Positions 23,718 to 32,053 of a stretch of DNA of 62,111 nucleotides are shown here, in pieces; positions within the stretch are counted from its first letter, which is position 1; each line of letters begins with the position of its first letter. This DNA comes from Streptomyces albiflavescens. Its GTDB lineage: Bacteria; Actinomycetota; Actinomycetes; Streptomycetales; Streptomycetaceae. The DNA lies in assembly GCF_014645835.1 (NCBI RefSeq), contig NZ_BMMM01000014.1, positions 1 through 62,111 of the forward strand. The letters run 5' to 3'. A program made the position numbers and the translations under genes. The notes beneath the pieces are model-generated. The model did no database searches, was not told where the DNA came from, and saw nothing but the letters and a program-made list of their open reading frames with translations.

Positions 23718-26174
23718 TCAGCCGAGCTTGACGGTGATCTTCTGGGTGACACCCGCGGTGGTGCTGAGGTTGCCGAAGGTGAGTTGCAGGGAGGAACCGG
23801 TGGTCGCCGAGGTGACGGTGGACGGCTTCGAGATCACCGAGGAGACCGCCTTGTTCCAGGTGAGCGTCAGGCTCGTCTGCATGCGCATCGGATCGCTGAC
23901 GCAGACGACGGCGGTGTCGTCGCTCTTCTCGGTGATCATCACGCAGCACGGACTGCTCGCCGTGAGATCGCCGACCGTGCCGCCGAACCAGAAGTTGACC
24001 CCGGTGAAACCCAGCGAAGGCACGCTGACGCCCTGCTGGCTGTCCGTGTTGGCGAGGATCGTCAGCCAGCTCGTCGCGGCGGCGCGGGTCTGCGTCTGGG
24101 CGACGGTCGCGCCCGGCATGAGCAGATAGGCGTACGTGGCGTTCGTCGGGTCGGTGCCGTGATCGACGTACATCGTCAGGTATTTGCGGTTCAGGACGGT
24201 GGTGGCGCCCCCCTTGTTGATGTCGCTCCACTTGCCGTCACGCGCCGCGCGCAGCGCCGTCACCGTCGCGCCGCCGGGGAAGACGTAGCCGCCGTGGCCG
24301 CCGATGTGCGCCCACTCCGTGCCGGTGAGCGTCTCGGACCAGGGGTACGTGGTGGGCTTCGCCGTGCCGTCCACGGTGAAGGTGGTGGTACCGGTGGGCC
24401 CGAGGTTGCGGTTCTCGACCGTCGACTCCACGGTCGTACCGTCCGTGCACGTGATCCCCGCGCCCAGACACACGATCGAGTCGTCCAGACAGAACCACGA
24501 CTTCTTCGCCAGCAGCGTGCTCTGCAGGCCCTTGAGGTACTGGCCGATCGCGGCCCGCTGTCCGTCGGTGGCACCTCCGACCCAGTTGACGTCCGGCAGG
24601 GAGGCGCCCCAGTCACCGCCCGCCGCGTCCGCGAGCACCTTGCGGGAGGCGGTGATCCCGGGCAGCCGGTACGGGTCGACGGTGGGCCAGAAGGCGTCGC
24701 TGTACTGGCCGTTGCAGAACGTGTCGCCCCACCAGTAGAGCATCCCGGAACCGGTGTGCCAGCCGTGCAGGTTCTCGCCGTTGCCCGTCTCGTAGTACGT
24801 GATGCGCCGGTCGGACATGCTGATCGACGCGGCCCAGCCGGGGCGGCGATGGGTGGCCCGGGACATCTGGGTGAACAGCCGGTGCCCGGTCGGCTCGGCG
24901 ATCGCGGAGGCCGTGGTGTCGTCCTGAACTCCCTTGAGCCGGGCCAGACTTGTGAGCCCGAGTGAGGGGTTGCTCATCGGTGGGCTGTAGTAGTCGCGCT
25001 GCATCCAGCCTTTCACCAGGCCGCGCCAGCGGGCGTTCTCAGCGCTGCTCGCGCCCTGCCCGAGCAGCACGATCGAGGCGAGGATCGGATGACCGCGAAG
25101 ATGGTCGTCCTGCTGGATCTGTTTGGCGTCGGACGCGGACAGGCCCCGGCTGATGGCCCGCCCGGACACGCCGTCCATGACGAGACCGTTGTAGAGGAAC
25201 GGCGCCCAGGCGTTCTCCACCGCGTCGAAGACGATCTGCCGGTTGGAATCGGTGACCGCCCATGTGGACCCGGCGAGCAGCGCGAAGAGCATCCCGAGCC
25301 CGCCCAGCATCACCGAGCCGTACGAACCCGTGTAGGGGACGGTGGTGTGCTGGATGAACGAGCCGTCGGTGTACAGCCCGTCTCCGCTGCTGACGTACGG
25401 GAAGACGGGGGTGAGCGCGTCGCGGGCGAGGACGATCTTCGCGGCGCTCGCACCGACGGCCCCGCGCAGCGCCAACACCCGGCAGAGGTCGACCCTGTTG
25501 GCGCCCGTGCTCGTCCCGCTGTAGCTGGAGACCGCAGAGTCCGGCACGAAGTGGTCGACCGCCGCGAGATAGTCGGCGATCTGCATGGCCGACAGTTGGT
25601 CGTACATGAGGACGCAGACGTCCAGCAGGGCCTGCGGTGCGCCGATCTGCCAGCTGTACCAGTTGCCGTAGCGGGCCAGGTTCTCGTTGTAGACCTCGGA
25701 GTAGAGGTGATCGAGGCCGGTCAGGATGGTGTCCCGGAGACCGGTGTCGCCGGTCAACCCGGTGCCTTGCTGGGAGTAGGCCTGGGCGAGCGTGCCGAGC
25801 CTTGTGTAGCTGGTGTTCAGATTGCCCGAATAGCCGTACGACTCCTGGTCGGTGTCGGGTTCCGGGTCGGCGTACACCAGGTCCGGCCACAGTGAGCCGG
25901 ACGTCGGCGCCATCGTGGACCGCAACTGGTCTGCGGTTGTGCCCAGTTCGGTGAGCCGGGACGTGAAGGGCTCGGCGGTGGGACTGAATCCCTCGCCCAG
26001 GATCAGCGTGCGCCACTTCGCGCGCAGGGTCGCGAACTCGTCCGCGGCCTCGGAGGTCTCGGTGATGTCGGTGGAGGTGAGGGGAGTGGCGTCGGCGGTG
26101 GTGTGCACCCCGAGCGCCAGCGCGGTGCCGCTGCTTGCGGCCAGGAAGCCACGGCGTGACCAACGAGTCGTCAT
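23718..26174 (-). CDS. Tat-exported polysaccharide lyase family 8 (hyaluronate/chondroitin/xanthan lyase type)
   Basis: The 818-residue protein has a Tat signal (SRRGF, R7-R8) and the PL8 architecture: an N-terminal alpha/alpha toroid to about residue 400, then beta-sandwich domains. Catalytic residues are visible: Asn171 in NWYSWQIGAPQALLD, His276 and Tyr285 in QHTTVPYTGSYGSVMLGG, and Arg in DGVSGRAISRG. Enzymes of this family cleave uronic-acid polysaccharides by beta-elimination, leaving an unsaturated uronyl end. Which polymer is cut cannot be told from the sequence. The start at 26174 (MTTRWSRRGF) places the Tat motif at the N-terminus. An operator matching that of the regulator at 12750 lies upstream. 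Confidence 0.92.
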   Translation of the reverse strand: MTTRWSRRGFLAASSGTALALGVHTTADATPLTSTDITETSEAADEFATLRAKWRTLILGEGFSPTAEPFTSRLTELGTTADQLRSTMAPTSGSLWPDLVYADPEPDTDQESYGYSGNLNTSYTRLGTLAQAYSQQGTGLTGDTGLRDTILTGLDHLYSEVYNENLARYGNWYSWQIGAPQALLDVCVLMYDQLSAMQIADYLAAVDHFVPDSAVSSYSGTSTGANRVDLCRVLALRGAVGASAAKIVLARDALTPVFPYVSSGDGLYTDGSFIQHTTVPYTGSYGSVMLGGLGMLFALLAGSTWAVTDSNRQIVFDAVENAWAPFLYNGLVMDGVSGRAISRGLSASDAKQIQQDDHLRGHPILASIVLLGQGASSAENARWRGLVKGWMQRDYYSPPMSNPSLGLTSLARLKGVQDDTTASAIAEPTGHRLFTQMSRATHRRPGWAASISMSDRRITYYETGNGENLHGWHTGSGMLYWWGDTFCNGQYSDAFWPTVDPYRLPGITASRKVLADAAGGDWGASLPDVNWVGGATDGQRAAIGQYLKGLQSTLLAKKSWFCLDDSIVCLGAGITCTDGTTVESTVENRNLGPTGTTTFTVDGTAKPTTYPWSETLTGTEWAHIGGHGGYVFPGGATVTALRAARDGKWSDINKGGATTVLNRKYLTMYVDHGTDPTNATYAYLLMPGATVAQTQTRAAATSWLTILANTDSQQGVSVPSLGFTGVNFWFGGTVGDLTASSPCCVMITEKSDDTAVVCVSDPMRMQTSLTLTWNKAVSSVISKPSTVTSATTGSSLQLTFGNLSTTAGVTQKITVKLG

Positions 26175-26227
26175 GACGGCGGTTTCTAGCACGCCGACGT
26201 TCAAACGCTCAATAACTCTTACCGAAT

Positions 26228-26242
26228 TGATCATATCGATCG
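26228..26242. promoter_or_regulatory. Operator TGATC-ATATC-GATCG, copy 3
   Basis: The site matches the CGATC-N5-GATCG pattern of 12636 and 13850 in 9 of 10 arm positions. It lies 54 bp upstream of the PL8 lyase start and, on the other side, 98 bp upstream of the peptidoglycan-binding gene. The lyase is the likely target because its neighbours at 12-20 kb import and process sugars. Confidence 0.5.
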
Positions 26243-26339
26243 TTTGTGGAGGTGTGGCGCTCCGCTGAACCGCCGGGCTCACACCCCCGTATCAGTCCAC
26301 GGGGATGGCGGGAGACCGCGCGCACGGAAGGAGACCAGT

Positions 26340-27077
26340 GTGTCGATACCGCCCGAGCCCGGGCAGCCGGAGAGGCGCCCGGCGCTCGAACCCACCCATG
26401 TCCAGCGCCGTCGCCGCTCGGAGGCGCTTGCGGAGCTGTTGAGGCAGGTGCGCGAGGAGGACGGGGGAGCCGACTCGGACGAGGGGTACGAGTCGGTGGC
26501 CCTCCCGTCGACGGCGACAAGGCTGCTGCCGCCACCGGAGGCATACGGGGCCGAGGAATACGAGACTCAGGAGCTGCCGCCGGTCCTGGCGGGGGAGGAC
26601 CATGCAGGGGGCGCGAGAGGTCGGTCCCCCGCACCCGGCGGGCGGTACGGGGGCGGGCGCGGATCCGGGCGCGGTGCCGGCCTGCGGCGTTCCGCGATCG
26701 CCGTCGCCGTGACCGCGGCGGCACTGGTCGGCTTCGCCCTCGCGCTCCTGCTGCCGAGCGGTGACCAGGACGACGCACCCCGGACCGGGGCGCAGCCCTC
26801 GACCATGCCCGCCGCGCAGAACCCGTCCCGGTCCGCCGACCCGGACGGCGCGGGCACCCTCCGGGAGGGAGACACCGGCCCCGAAGTGACGGAACTCCAG
26901 GAACGGCTCCTCCATGTCCCGGACGTGTACAACAACGGCACCACCAGCGGCACCTACGACACCACGCTCACCGCCGCAGTGGCCCGCTTCCAGCTCTGGT
27001 ACGGCATCCGGGGAGACGAGACCGGCGTCTACGGCAACGACACCCGCGCCGCCCTCGAATCCCGTACGACGCGGTGA
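26340..27077 (+). CDS. Membrane-anchored peptidoglycan-binding protein
   Basis: The 245-residue protein has a low-complexity charged cytoplasmic part (about 1-110), one transmembrane helix (RRSAIAVAVTAAALVGFALA, near 115-135), a Ser/Pro-rich linker and a C-terminal PG_binding_1 domain (LREGDTGPEVTELQERLL, TTLTAAVARFQLWYGI). It would sit in the membrane with the cell-wall-binding domain outside. GTG at 26340 has GGAAGGAG 8 nt upstream. Widespread in Streptomyces; no enzymatic domain is present. Confidence 0.88.
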   Translation: MSIPPEPGQPERRPALEPTHVQRRRRSEALAELLRQVREEDGGADSDEGYESVALPSTATRLLPPPEAYGAEEYETQELPPVLAGEDHAGGARGRSPAPGGRYGGGRGSGRGAGLRRSAIAVAVTAAALVGFALALLLPSGDQDDAPRTGAQPSTMPAAQNPSRSADPDGAGTLREGDTGPEVTELQERLLHVPDVYNNGTTSGTYDTTLTAAVARFQLWYGIRGDETGVYGNDTRAALESRTTR

Positions 27078-27136
27078 ATCGGATCGCTATGACGCGACAT
27101 GAAAGAGACAGTGGCCGGATGTCGCGGGCGTGACGG

Positions 27137-28000
27137 TCAGTCCCTGAGCGGTGCGCGGGTGAACTCCCGGATCAGCCGGGCGAGCTCATTCGGCTGGTCC
27201 AGGGGGATGAGGGTGTAGCTGTCCGCGACCTCGGCCAACCGGCCGTGGGGAAGGAGTGCGGCAAGGCGTCGGCCGTGCTCGGGAGGCATCACGCGGTCTT
27301 CGCCGGCCCAGACGACGAGAGCGGGCCGTTCGAAGCCGGGCAGCCGTTCGGCCGTGACCAGCAGGAGACCGGGGTCGGATCCCACGGCTCGCAGCACGCG
27401 TACGGCGTCGCGGCGGATCTCGGGCTGCCGCAGCACGGGAACGATCCAGCGCGCGGTCGCCGCGTCCCCTCGTCGGGTCAGCCACCCGAAGGCGATCGGG
27501 AGCCGTCGGAGCATCCTCAGCCGCATCTGCTGCATGAACAGCCCGAACAGCCGGGGCGGGAGCTTGCCGGAGACAACGAGCGCCCTTCCCGTCAGCCCGG
27601 GCGGGAAGTTGTCGAACGCGTCGCACGACACGAGGACGGCCCCTCCCACCCGGTCCCCGCCGTCGCACATCAGCAGCTGCACGAGCGCCCCACCGGTGTC
27701 GTTGCCGACGAGGACGACATCCCGCAGATCGAGACGGTCGAGGAACTCGGCGACCAGCCGGGCCACCCCGGGCAGCGAAAGATCGGCGTCGGCATGCATC
27801 GCCAGGCGGTGCGCACCCAGAGGGAGCGTCGGCACCACGCATCGGTGGTCGGCGGACAGATCGGCGACCGGTCCGTCCCACAGCGAGGCATCCATCATCA
27901 GACCGTGCAGCAGCACCAGCACGGGACCGTCGCCGCCGGTGTCCTCGTACTCGATCGTCCCGGCGGACAGCTCGATCGCGGCCTGGACTTTCGCCTTCAT
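27137..28000 (-). CDS. Alpha/beta hydrolase with Asp nucleophile
   Basis: The 287-residue protein shows the oxyanion loop LLHGLMMDASLWDG, a nucleophile elbow VVLVGNDTGGALVQLLM, an acid in LVVWAGEDRVMPPEHG and a late catalytic His region. The nucleophile is Asp (G-N-D-T-G), not Ser, as in haloalkane dehalogenases and epoxide hydrolases. The late His is less clear (the tail reads EVADSYTLIPLDQP, where families usually have H), so activity is uncertain. Start at ATG 28000 (MKAKVQAAIELSAG). Confidence 0.85.
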   Translation of the reverse strand: MKAKVQAAIELSAGTIEYEDTGGDGPVLVLLHGLMMDASLWDGPVADLSADHRCVVPTLPLGAHRLAMHADADLSLPGVARLVAEFLDRLDLRDVVLVGNDTGGALVQLLMCDGGDRVGGAVLVSCDAFDNFPPGLTGRALVVSGKLPPRLFGLFMQQMRLRMLRRLPIAFGWLTRRGDAATARWIVPVLRQPEIRRDAVRVLRAVGSDPGLLLVTAERLPGFERPALVVWAGEDRVMPPEHGRRLAALLPHGRLAEVADSYTLIPLDQPNELARLIREFTRAPLRD

Positions 28001-28153
28001 ACGGGCCTCCTGCGCGTGTGGGCATCCCCGACCAAGAGGGCCGCAGGGGGCCGGAGTGTGACGCCGTGGGCCGACGTCACTCAAAAAGTCATCGAGAGCA
28101 TGACCTGGGTGAGGCCCATCGGAAGATCACCCTTGTGTTCACAAGCCGTACCC

Positions 28154-28654
28154 TCAAGAACCCGTGTTCTCCAGATCCAGAAGCTGCCGCTTGCGCTCCA
28201 GGCCGGCGGCATATCCGGTGAGCGCTCCGCTCGCGCCGATCACCCGGTGGCAGGGGCGGACGACCAGCAACGGGTTCGCGCCGATCGCCGTACCCACGGC
28301 ACGCACCGCGGCCCGCGACGCGCCGATCCGCGCGGCGATCTCGCCGTAGCTGGCCGTCGTCCCGTACGGGATCGTCTCCAGGGCCTTCCACACCCGCTGC
28401 TGGAAGTCGCTGCCGCGCGTGACGTACTCGATGTCGAAGTGGGTCAGCGTGCCGTCGAAGTAGGAGCGCAGCTGGGCGGCGATCTCGGCGAACGCGTCCG
28501 CGTCCTCGACCCAGTCGTCCTGGACGACGGCCCCGTGCTTCTGGCCGGGCAGGGACAGCGAGGCCAGCGCCGTGCCGCCCCTCGCGGTGGCCGACTCCTC
28601 GCCCACGAGCAGCAGCTCGCCCAGGGGGCTGTCGATGGTCGTGCAGACCGTCAT
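28154..28654 (-). CDS. ogt: Methylated-DNA--protein-cysteine methyltransferase
   Basis: The 166-residue protein has the alkyl-acceptor motif VVRPCHRVIGASGALTGYAA near residue 135 and the DNA-binding segment YGTTASYGEIAARIG. It removes O6-alkyl groups from guanine by transferring them irreversibly to its active Cys. Length and layout match Ogt. It stands alone after the alpha/beta hydrolase region. Confidence 0.93.
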   Translation of the reverse strand: MTVCTTIDSPLGELLLVGEESATARGGTALASLSLPGQKHGAVVQDDWVEDADAFAEIAAQLRSYFDGTLTHFDIEYVTRGSDFQQRVWKALETIPYGTTASYGEIAARIGASRAAVRAVGTAIGANPLLVVRPCHRVIGASGALTGYAAGLERKRQLLDLENTGS

Positions 28655-28770
28655 CGGAAGGGTCCTCTCCAGAGTGCTTCAAGCGGTGCCGTGATCGCGC
28701 CACCAGCAATTTTGCCGCTTGTCCGGCACTCCGTCCGGCGGGAATCGGACACCTACCTGTCGCAGGAGAT

Positions 28771-28807
28771 GCGAAGGGGCCGACGGCGGTGGCCGTCGGC
28801 CCCTCGC
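28771..28807. terminator. Bidirectional-looking terminator hairpin
   Basis: GGGGCCGACGG pairs with CCGTCGGCCCC over 11 bp around a 6-nt loop, with GCGA/TCGC extending the stem. It lies just beyond the 3' end of the PAP2 gene. Confidence 0.65.
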
Positions 28808-28824
28808 ACGCTCGGGTACGAGGA

Positions 28825-30768
28825 TCAGTGGCTGGTCAGACGTACGGACAACCCCTCGGCGGTGTACACCGGCACCGCCCGGTACCCGTCCGCCGACACG
28901 TCGATCCGTCCGAACCGGCCGCGCAGCGCCGACGTCCGGATCACCGGGATCGTGGTGCCCGCAGCCGGCGGACGTTCGCTGTCCAGACGCAGCGAGAGCA
29001 TGGTTTCCCGGCCCAACAGCACCCGCCGGTCCACCGTCAGCGCGGGGGTGCGGCCCTCGCGCAGCGTCACCTCCAAGGTCGCGCCGGACGCCTGCGCGCA
29101 GGCGCCGCGCACACGGGCGGTCGTCGCCGGAGCCACCCGCAGCGTGCCGCCGTCCACCCGGACGTCACCGTGTCCGAGAGCGCCCGAGGAACCGGCGGTC
29201 AGCACGCCTTCCTCCACAAGCGTGCCGCCCGTGTGGCAGTTGGCTCCCGTCAGGGCCAGCGAGCCGCTGCCGCGCTTGACCAGGCCGCCGCGGCCGGAGA
29301 TGTCGTTGCGCCACGTGTCGGCCGCGCCGAAGCCTCCGTCGGCCGCGTTCAGGGTGACGGTCACGTCGGAGTCGAACGCGCCGTACCCGTCGGCGGCGGC
29401 GAAGAGGTCGAGGCGCCCCCACTGCTCGAAGCCGTCGAGCAGCACGTACCCGGAGGGGAGCGCGGTGGTGCGGAGCACCTCGCGGCGCTGCGCCGCGTCG
29501 AGGTAGGGGAGGCGTGTCTCCAGCAGGACCTCTGCCCCCTTGGGCACGCTCATGTCCTCGGAGCGGCCGTGCCGGGTCAGCACATACGTCAGACGCGGCT
29601 TGATCGCGCAGGCGTTGGCGGCCCGGTCGGCGTACGGGTCGGTGTCGACGCCGGCCGCGTGCGCGTAGGCGTACAGCGTGTCCGCGGTCGTACCGGTCTG
29701 CTGCTGGAAGTACACGGCGGCCTGGGCGCGCGCCGCGGCCTTGAGGTTCGCGTACTGCGGGTCGGCCAGCGTGGCGGCGGCCAGGGCGGTGGCCATGATC
29801 CGGCCGCCCATGACGTCGACGGGGGAGTGCATGCCCGCCATGATGCGGGTGTGGCTGAGCTCGAAGGCACGGGCCACCAGCTCCTGGAAGCGCTCCGGCA
29901 CGGCGTACGCGTACGCCAGGGCCGCCAGGTGGAAGGCGTTGGTGTGTCCGCTGGGGAACCCGCCGTCGTCGGTCGGCGTCGTGCCGCGCTGCCACAGCAG
30001 TTGAGGGGCGACGATCACGTCGGAGTCGTAGACCGGGAAGCCGAGCGCGTCGACCTTGCCCGTGTCGACGATCTCGCTGTCCTCGTTCATGCGCCAGGGA
30101 CGCGGGTACTGGTAGGCGTACTTGGCCGGGTTGCCCGAGGCGAACTGGCCGCGCACCGTGTCGACCAGCTCGGCCACCTTGCCGAGCGCGGAGGTGCGCG
30201 AGCCCGCGCCGAGCGCGGAACCGGCCGGAGCGTCGGCGGGCACCGCGTCGTTGATCTTCCCAGAAGGGGTGCCCTCCGGCGCGCTGGTGATCGACGTGAC
30301 CGCCTGGGCACCCGACTTGTACAGGTCGGCCAGTGGGCCCAGGCCCGCGATCACCGCGTAACTCTGGTGCTGGCGGTCGTAGATGAACGCTTCCTTCGCC
30401 TGCGTGTCGGTGCGGGCGGCGGTGATCCGGGCGCAGTAGCGCATGTTGGCGCGCAGCACCTCGGGCAGCAGCGGTGTACCGGTGTACCAGGCGCCGCCGG
30501 TCTTCCACACCTTGGCCATGCCGCCGAGGATCCGGACCACCGCATTGGTCTCGGGCGTCAGGTTGGTCAGGACGTTGGTCGTGTAGTCGTCGACGAACGG
30601 GGCGGGACCCGTGGCGGCCTTCGCGTCCGCGGCGGCGAGCCAGGTGACGACGGTCGGGGCGGCCAGCAGACCGGCCGAGGCGCCGAGCGAGGTTCTGAGG
30701 AACCCTCGCCTGCTGACGGTGAGTTGACCGGCCGACGAGGTGGCGCGGTGCCCGGCTGGTGACGGCAT
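28825..30768 (-). CDS. Tat-exported PAP2-type phosphatase with beta-strand-repeat tail
   Basis: The 647-residue protein has a Tat signal (VSRRGFLRTS, about residues 18-27). A PAP2/vanadium-haloperoxidase-type catalytic domain follows, with the motifs GFPSGHTNAFHL and SHTRIMAGMHSPVDVMGGR (His acid/base and phosphate-binding Arg). The last 150 residues hold an autotransporter-associated beta-strand repeat (GSLALTGANCHTGGTLVEEG, LRVAPATTARVRG). It is expected to dephosphorylate substrates outside the cell. The repeat is unusual for a Gram-positive enzyme and may serve wall or substrate attachment. The start at 30768 (MPSPAGHRATSS) has GAGAGG upstream. Confidence 0.9.
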   Translation of the reverse strand: MPSPAGHRATSSAGQLTVSRRGFLRTSLGASAGLLAAPTVVTWLAAADAKAATGPAPFVDDYTTNVLTNLTPETNAVVRILGGMAKVWKTGGAWYTGTPLLPEVLRANMRYCARITAARTDTQAKEAFIYDRQHQSYAVIAGLGPLADLYKSGAQAVTSITSAPEGTPSGKINDAVPADAPAGSALGAGSRTSALGKVAELVDTVRGQFASGNPAKYAYQYPRPWRMNEDSEIVDTGKVDALGFPVYDSDVIVAPQLLWQRGTTPTDDGGFPSGHTNAFHLAALAYAYAVPERFQELVARAFELSHTRIMAGMHSPVDVMGGRIMATALAAATLADPQYANLKAAARAQAAVYFQQQTGTTADTLYAYAHAAGVDTDPYADRAANACAIKPRLTYVLTRHGRSEDMSVPKGAEVLLETRLPYLDAAQRREVLRTTALPSGYVLLDGFEQWGRLDLFAAADGYGAFDSDVTVTLNAADGGFGAADTWRNDISGRGGLVKRGSGSLALTGANCHTGGTLVEEGVLTAGSSGALGHGDVRVDGGTLRVAPATTARVRGACAQASGATLEVTLREGRTPALTVDRRVLLGRETMLSLRLDSERPPAAGTTIPVIRTSALRGRFGRIDVSADGYRAVPVYTAEGLSVRLTSH

Positions 30769-30949
30769 GGGTGTGCCTCTCTTGAGTTCTCCGGCCGTGC
30801 GGCCAGTGGGAAGTCGTTCGATGGACCGGACGTCATGGGGCACGTGAGACGTGTCAGTCGCAGGTGTCCCGTGGTGAGGCTGTGTCGTACCAGCGAAGAT
30901 CTACGGTCGTGTCATGTCGGGCCGGACAGGGCTCGACGTCCGCGACATG

Positions 30950-31849
30950 TCATACGAGTGAACGAGCCAGCGCCACCGCCCCCTCGACGGGTGGCACCCG
31001 CAAGGGCCTCGGCCGCGCGCCCGGAACCGCTTCGGCCAGCGAGGCCACGAAGGCGTCGTACAGGGCGGGTTGGGCGAGGACGGTGCTGCCCGCGACCACG
31101 ACGTCGTCGCACACGACCCCGCGTTCGGCGAGGCGCACGACGAGCGCGGCGAGCGATCGACCGCCCTCGGCGATCACCCGACGGGCGAGCGCCGAGCCCG
31201 CCTCGGCGGCCGCGAACACGACTCGTGCGTGCCGCCCCCACTCGGCGGAGACATCGGTGGCGCTCTCCAATGCCGCGCCGAGTGCGGGCACTTCGCTCAC
31301 CTCGAACGCGGTGATGAGCCCCCAAGCCAGCGCGTCCGGGTCCTCACCGAGATCGTGCGCGGCCCACGCGGCCCGCGCCGCCTCGCGGACGAGGCCGGCC
31401 GAGCCGCCCTCGTCGCCGAGCACCGCACCCCAGCCACCGACCTGGACGGGGCTGCCGTCGGCGAGCCGGCCCACCGCCACCGAACCGGTGCCGGCGACCA
31501 GGCCGACGCCCTTGTCCAGCCCCGCGGCGGGGATCAGGAGTTCGGCGTCACCCACGACGAGCGCGGGCACATCGAGCAGCTCCCGCAGCGCGACGCGGAT
31601 CTCCTCGCACTGGCGGGGCGTCTCGCAGGCGTGGCCGCCCACCGCGACGGCGGCCGGGCGTGCGCCGGGTGGCAGCGCTTCACCGACCAGTGCGGTCAGC
31701 CAGGCGGCGGCGACGGCCGGATCGTGCGGCCGCCAACCGCTGCTCGGACGGACGTGATCCGCGACGGAACGCTGTCCCGCGCGGGCACGGAGATGGGTTT
31801 TGGTGCCGCCCGCGTCGATACCGACCACGAAGGGCGTGGAGTCCTGCAC
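30950..31849 (-). CDS. BadF/BadG-type ATPase, N-acetylglucosamine-kinase-like
   Basis: The 299-residue protein has the ASKHA fold: phosphate-1 loop VGIDAGGTKTHLRARAG at the N-terminus, LVAGTGSVAVGR and GWGAVLGDEGGSAGLVREA in the middle, and an adenosine-loop region VVVAGSTVLAQPALYD. This group includes eukaryotic-type GlcNAc kinase and related sugar kinases. It is divergently placed from a ROK regulator with an operator between them, supporting a sugar (perhaps amino-sugar) kinase role. Confidence 0.87.
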   Translation of the reverse strand: MQDSTPFVVGIDAGGTKTHLRARAGQRSVADHVRPSSGWRPHDPAVAAAWLTALVGEALPPGARPAAVAVGGHACETPRQCEEIRVALRELLDVPALVVGDAELLIPAAGLDKGVGLVAGTGSVAVGRLADGSPVQVGGWGAVLGDEGGSAGLVREAARAAWAAHDLGEDPDALAWGLITAFEVSEVPALGAALESATDVSAEWGRHARVVFAAAEAGSALARRVIAEGGRSLAALVVRLAERGVVCDDVVVAGSTVLAQPALYDAFVASLAEAVPGARPRPLRVPPVEGAVALARSLV

Positions 31850-31980
31850 GGAACCTCTTTCGTCGCTGGACCGACATGCGAACGGAGGGCGAACCGTGTC
31901 TGGACAAACCGGAGTTGAAGCATTCGGGAAGCCCCGGGACGGGCCTCTGACGGGCCACGGCAGGCGAGTACCGTGGAGTT

Positions 31981-32000
31981 CGTTAGGAAATTAACTAACG
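31981..32000. promoter_or_regulatory. ROK-type operator CGTTAG-N8-CTAACG
   Basis: This AT-rich inverted repeat lies in the intergenic region between the divergent kinase and ROK genes. GTTAGGAAA-type repeats are typical targets of Streptomyces ROK repressors (family knowledge). The ROK protein probably regulates itself and the kinase from here. Confidence 0.55.
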
Positions 32001-32053
32001 AAGTAGGGTGCGTCAAGAGGTGTGGGCGCGGTCCGACGATGTGTGGGAGAGCT

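Noticed and set aside
27245..29506. 753-codon plus-strand frame
   Set aside because: It runs antisense to the hydrolase, ogt and the end of the PAP2 gene and has low-complexity Arg/Gly/His composition.
28789..30762. 657-codon plus-strand frame
   Set aside because: Shadow of the PAP2 gene; composition is Gly/Arg/Val repeats without any domain.
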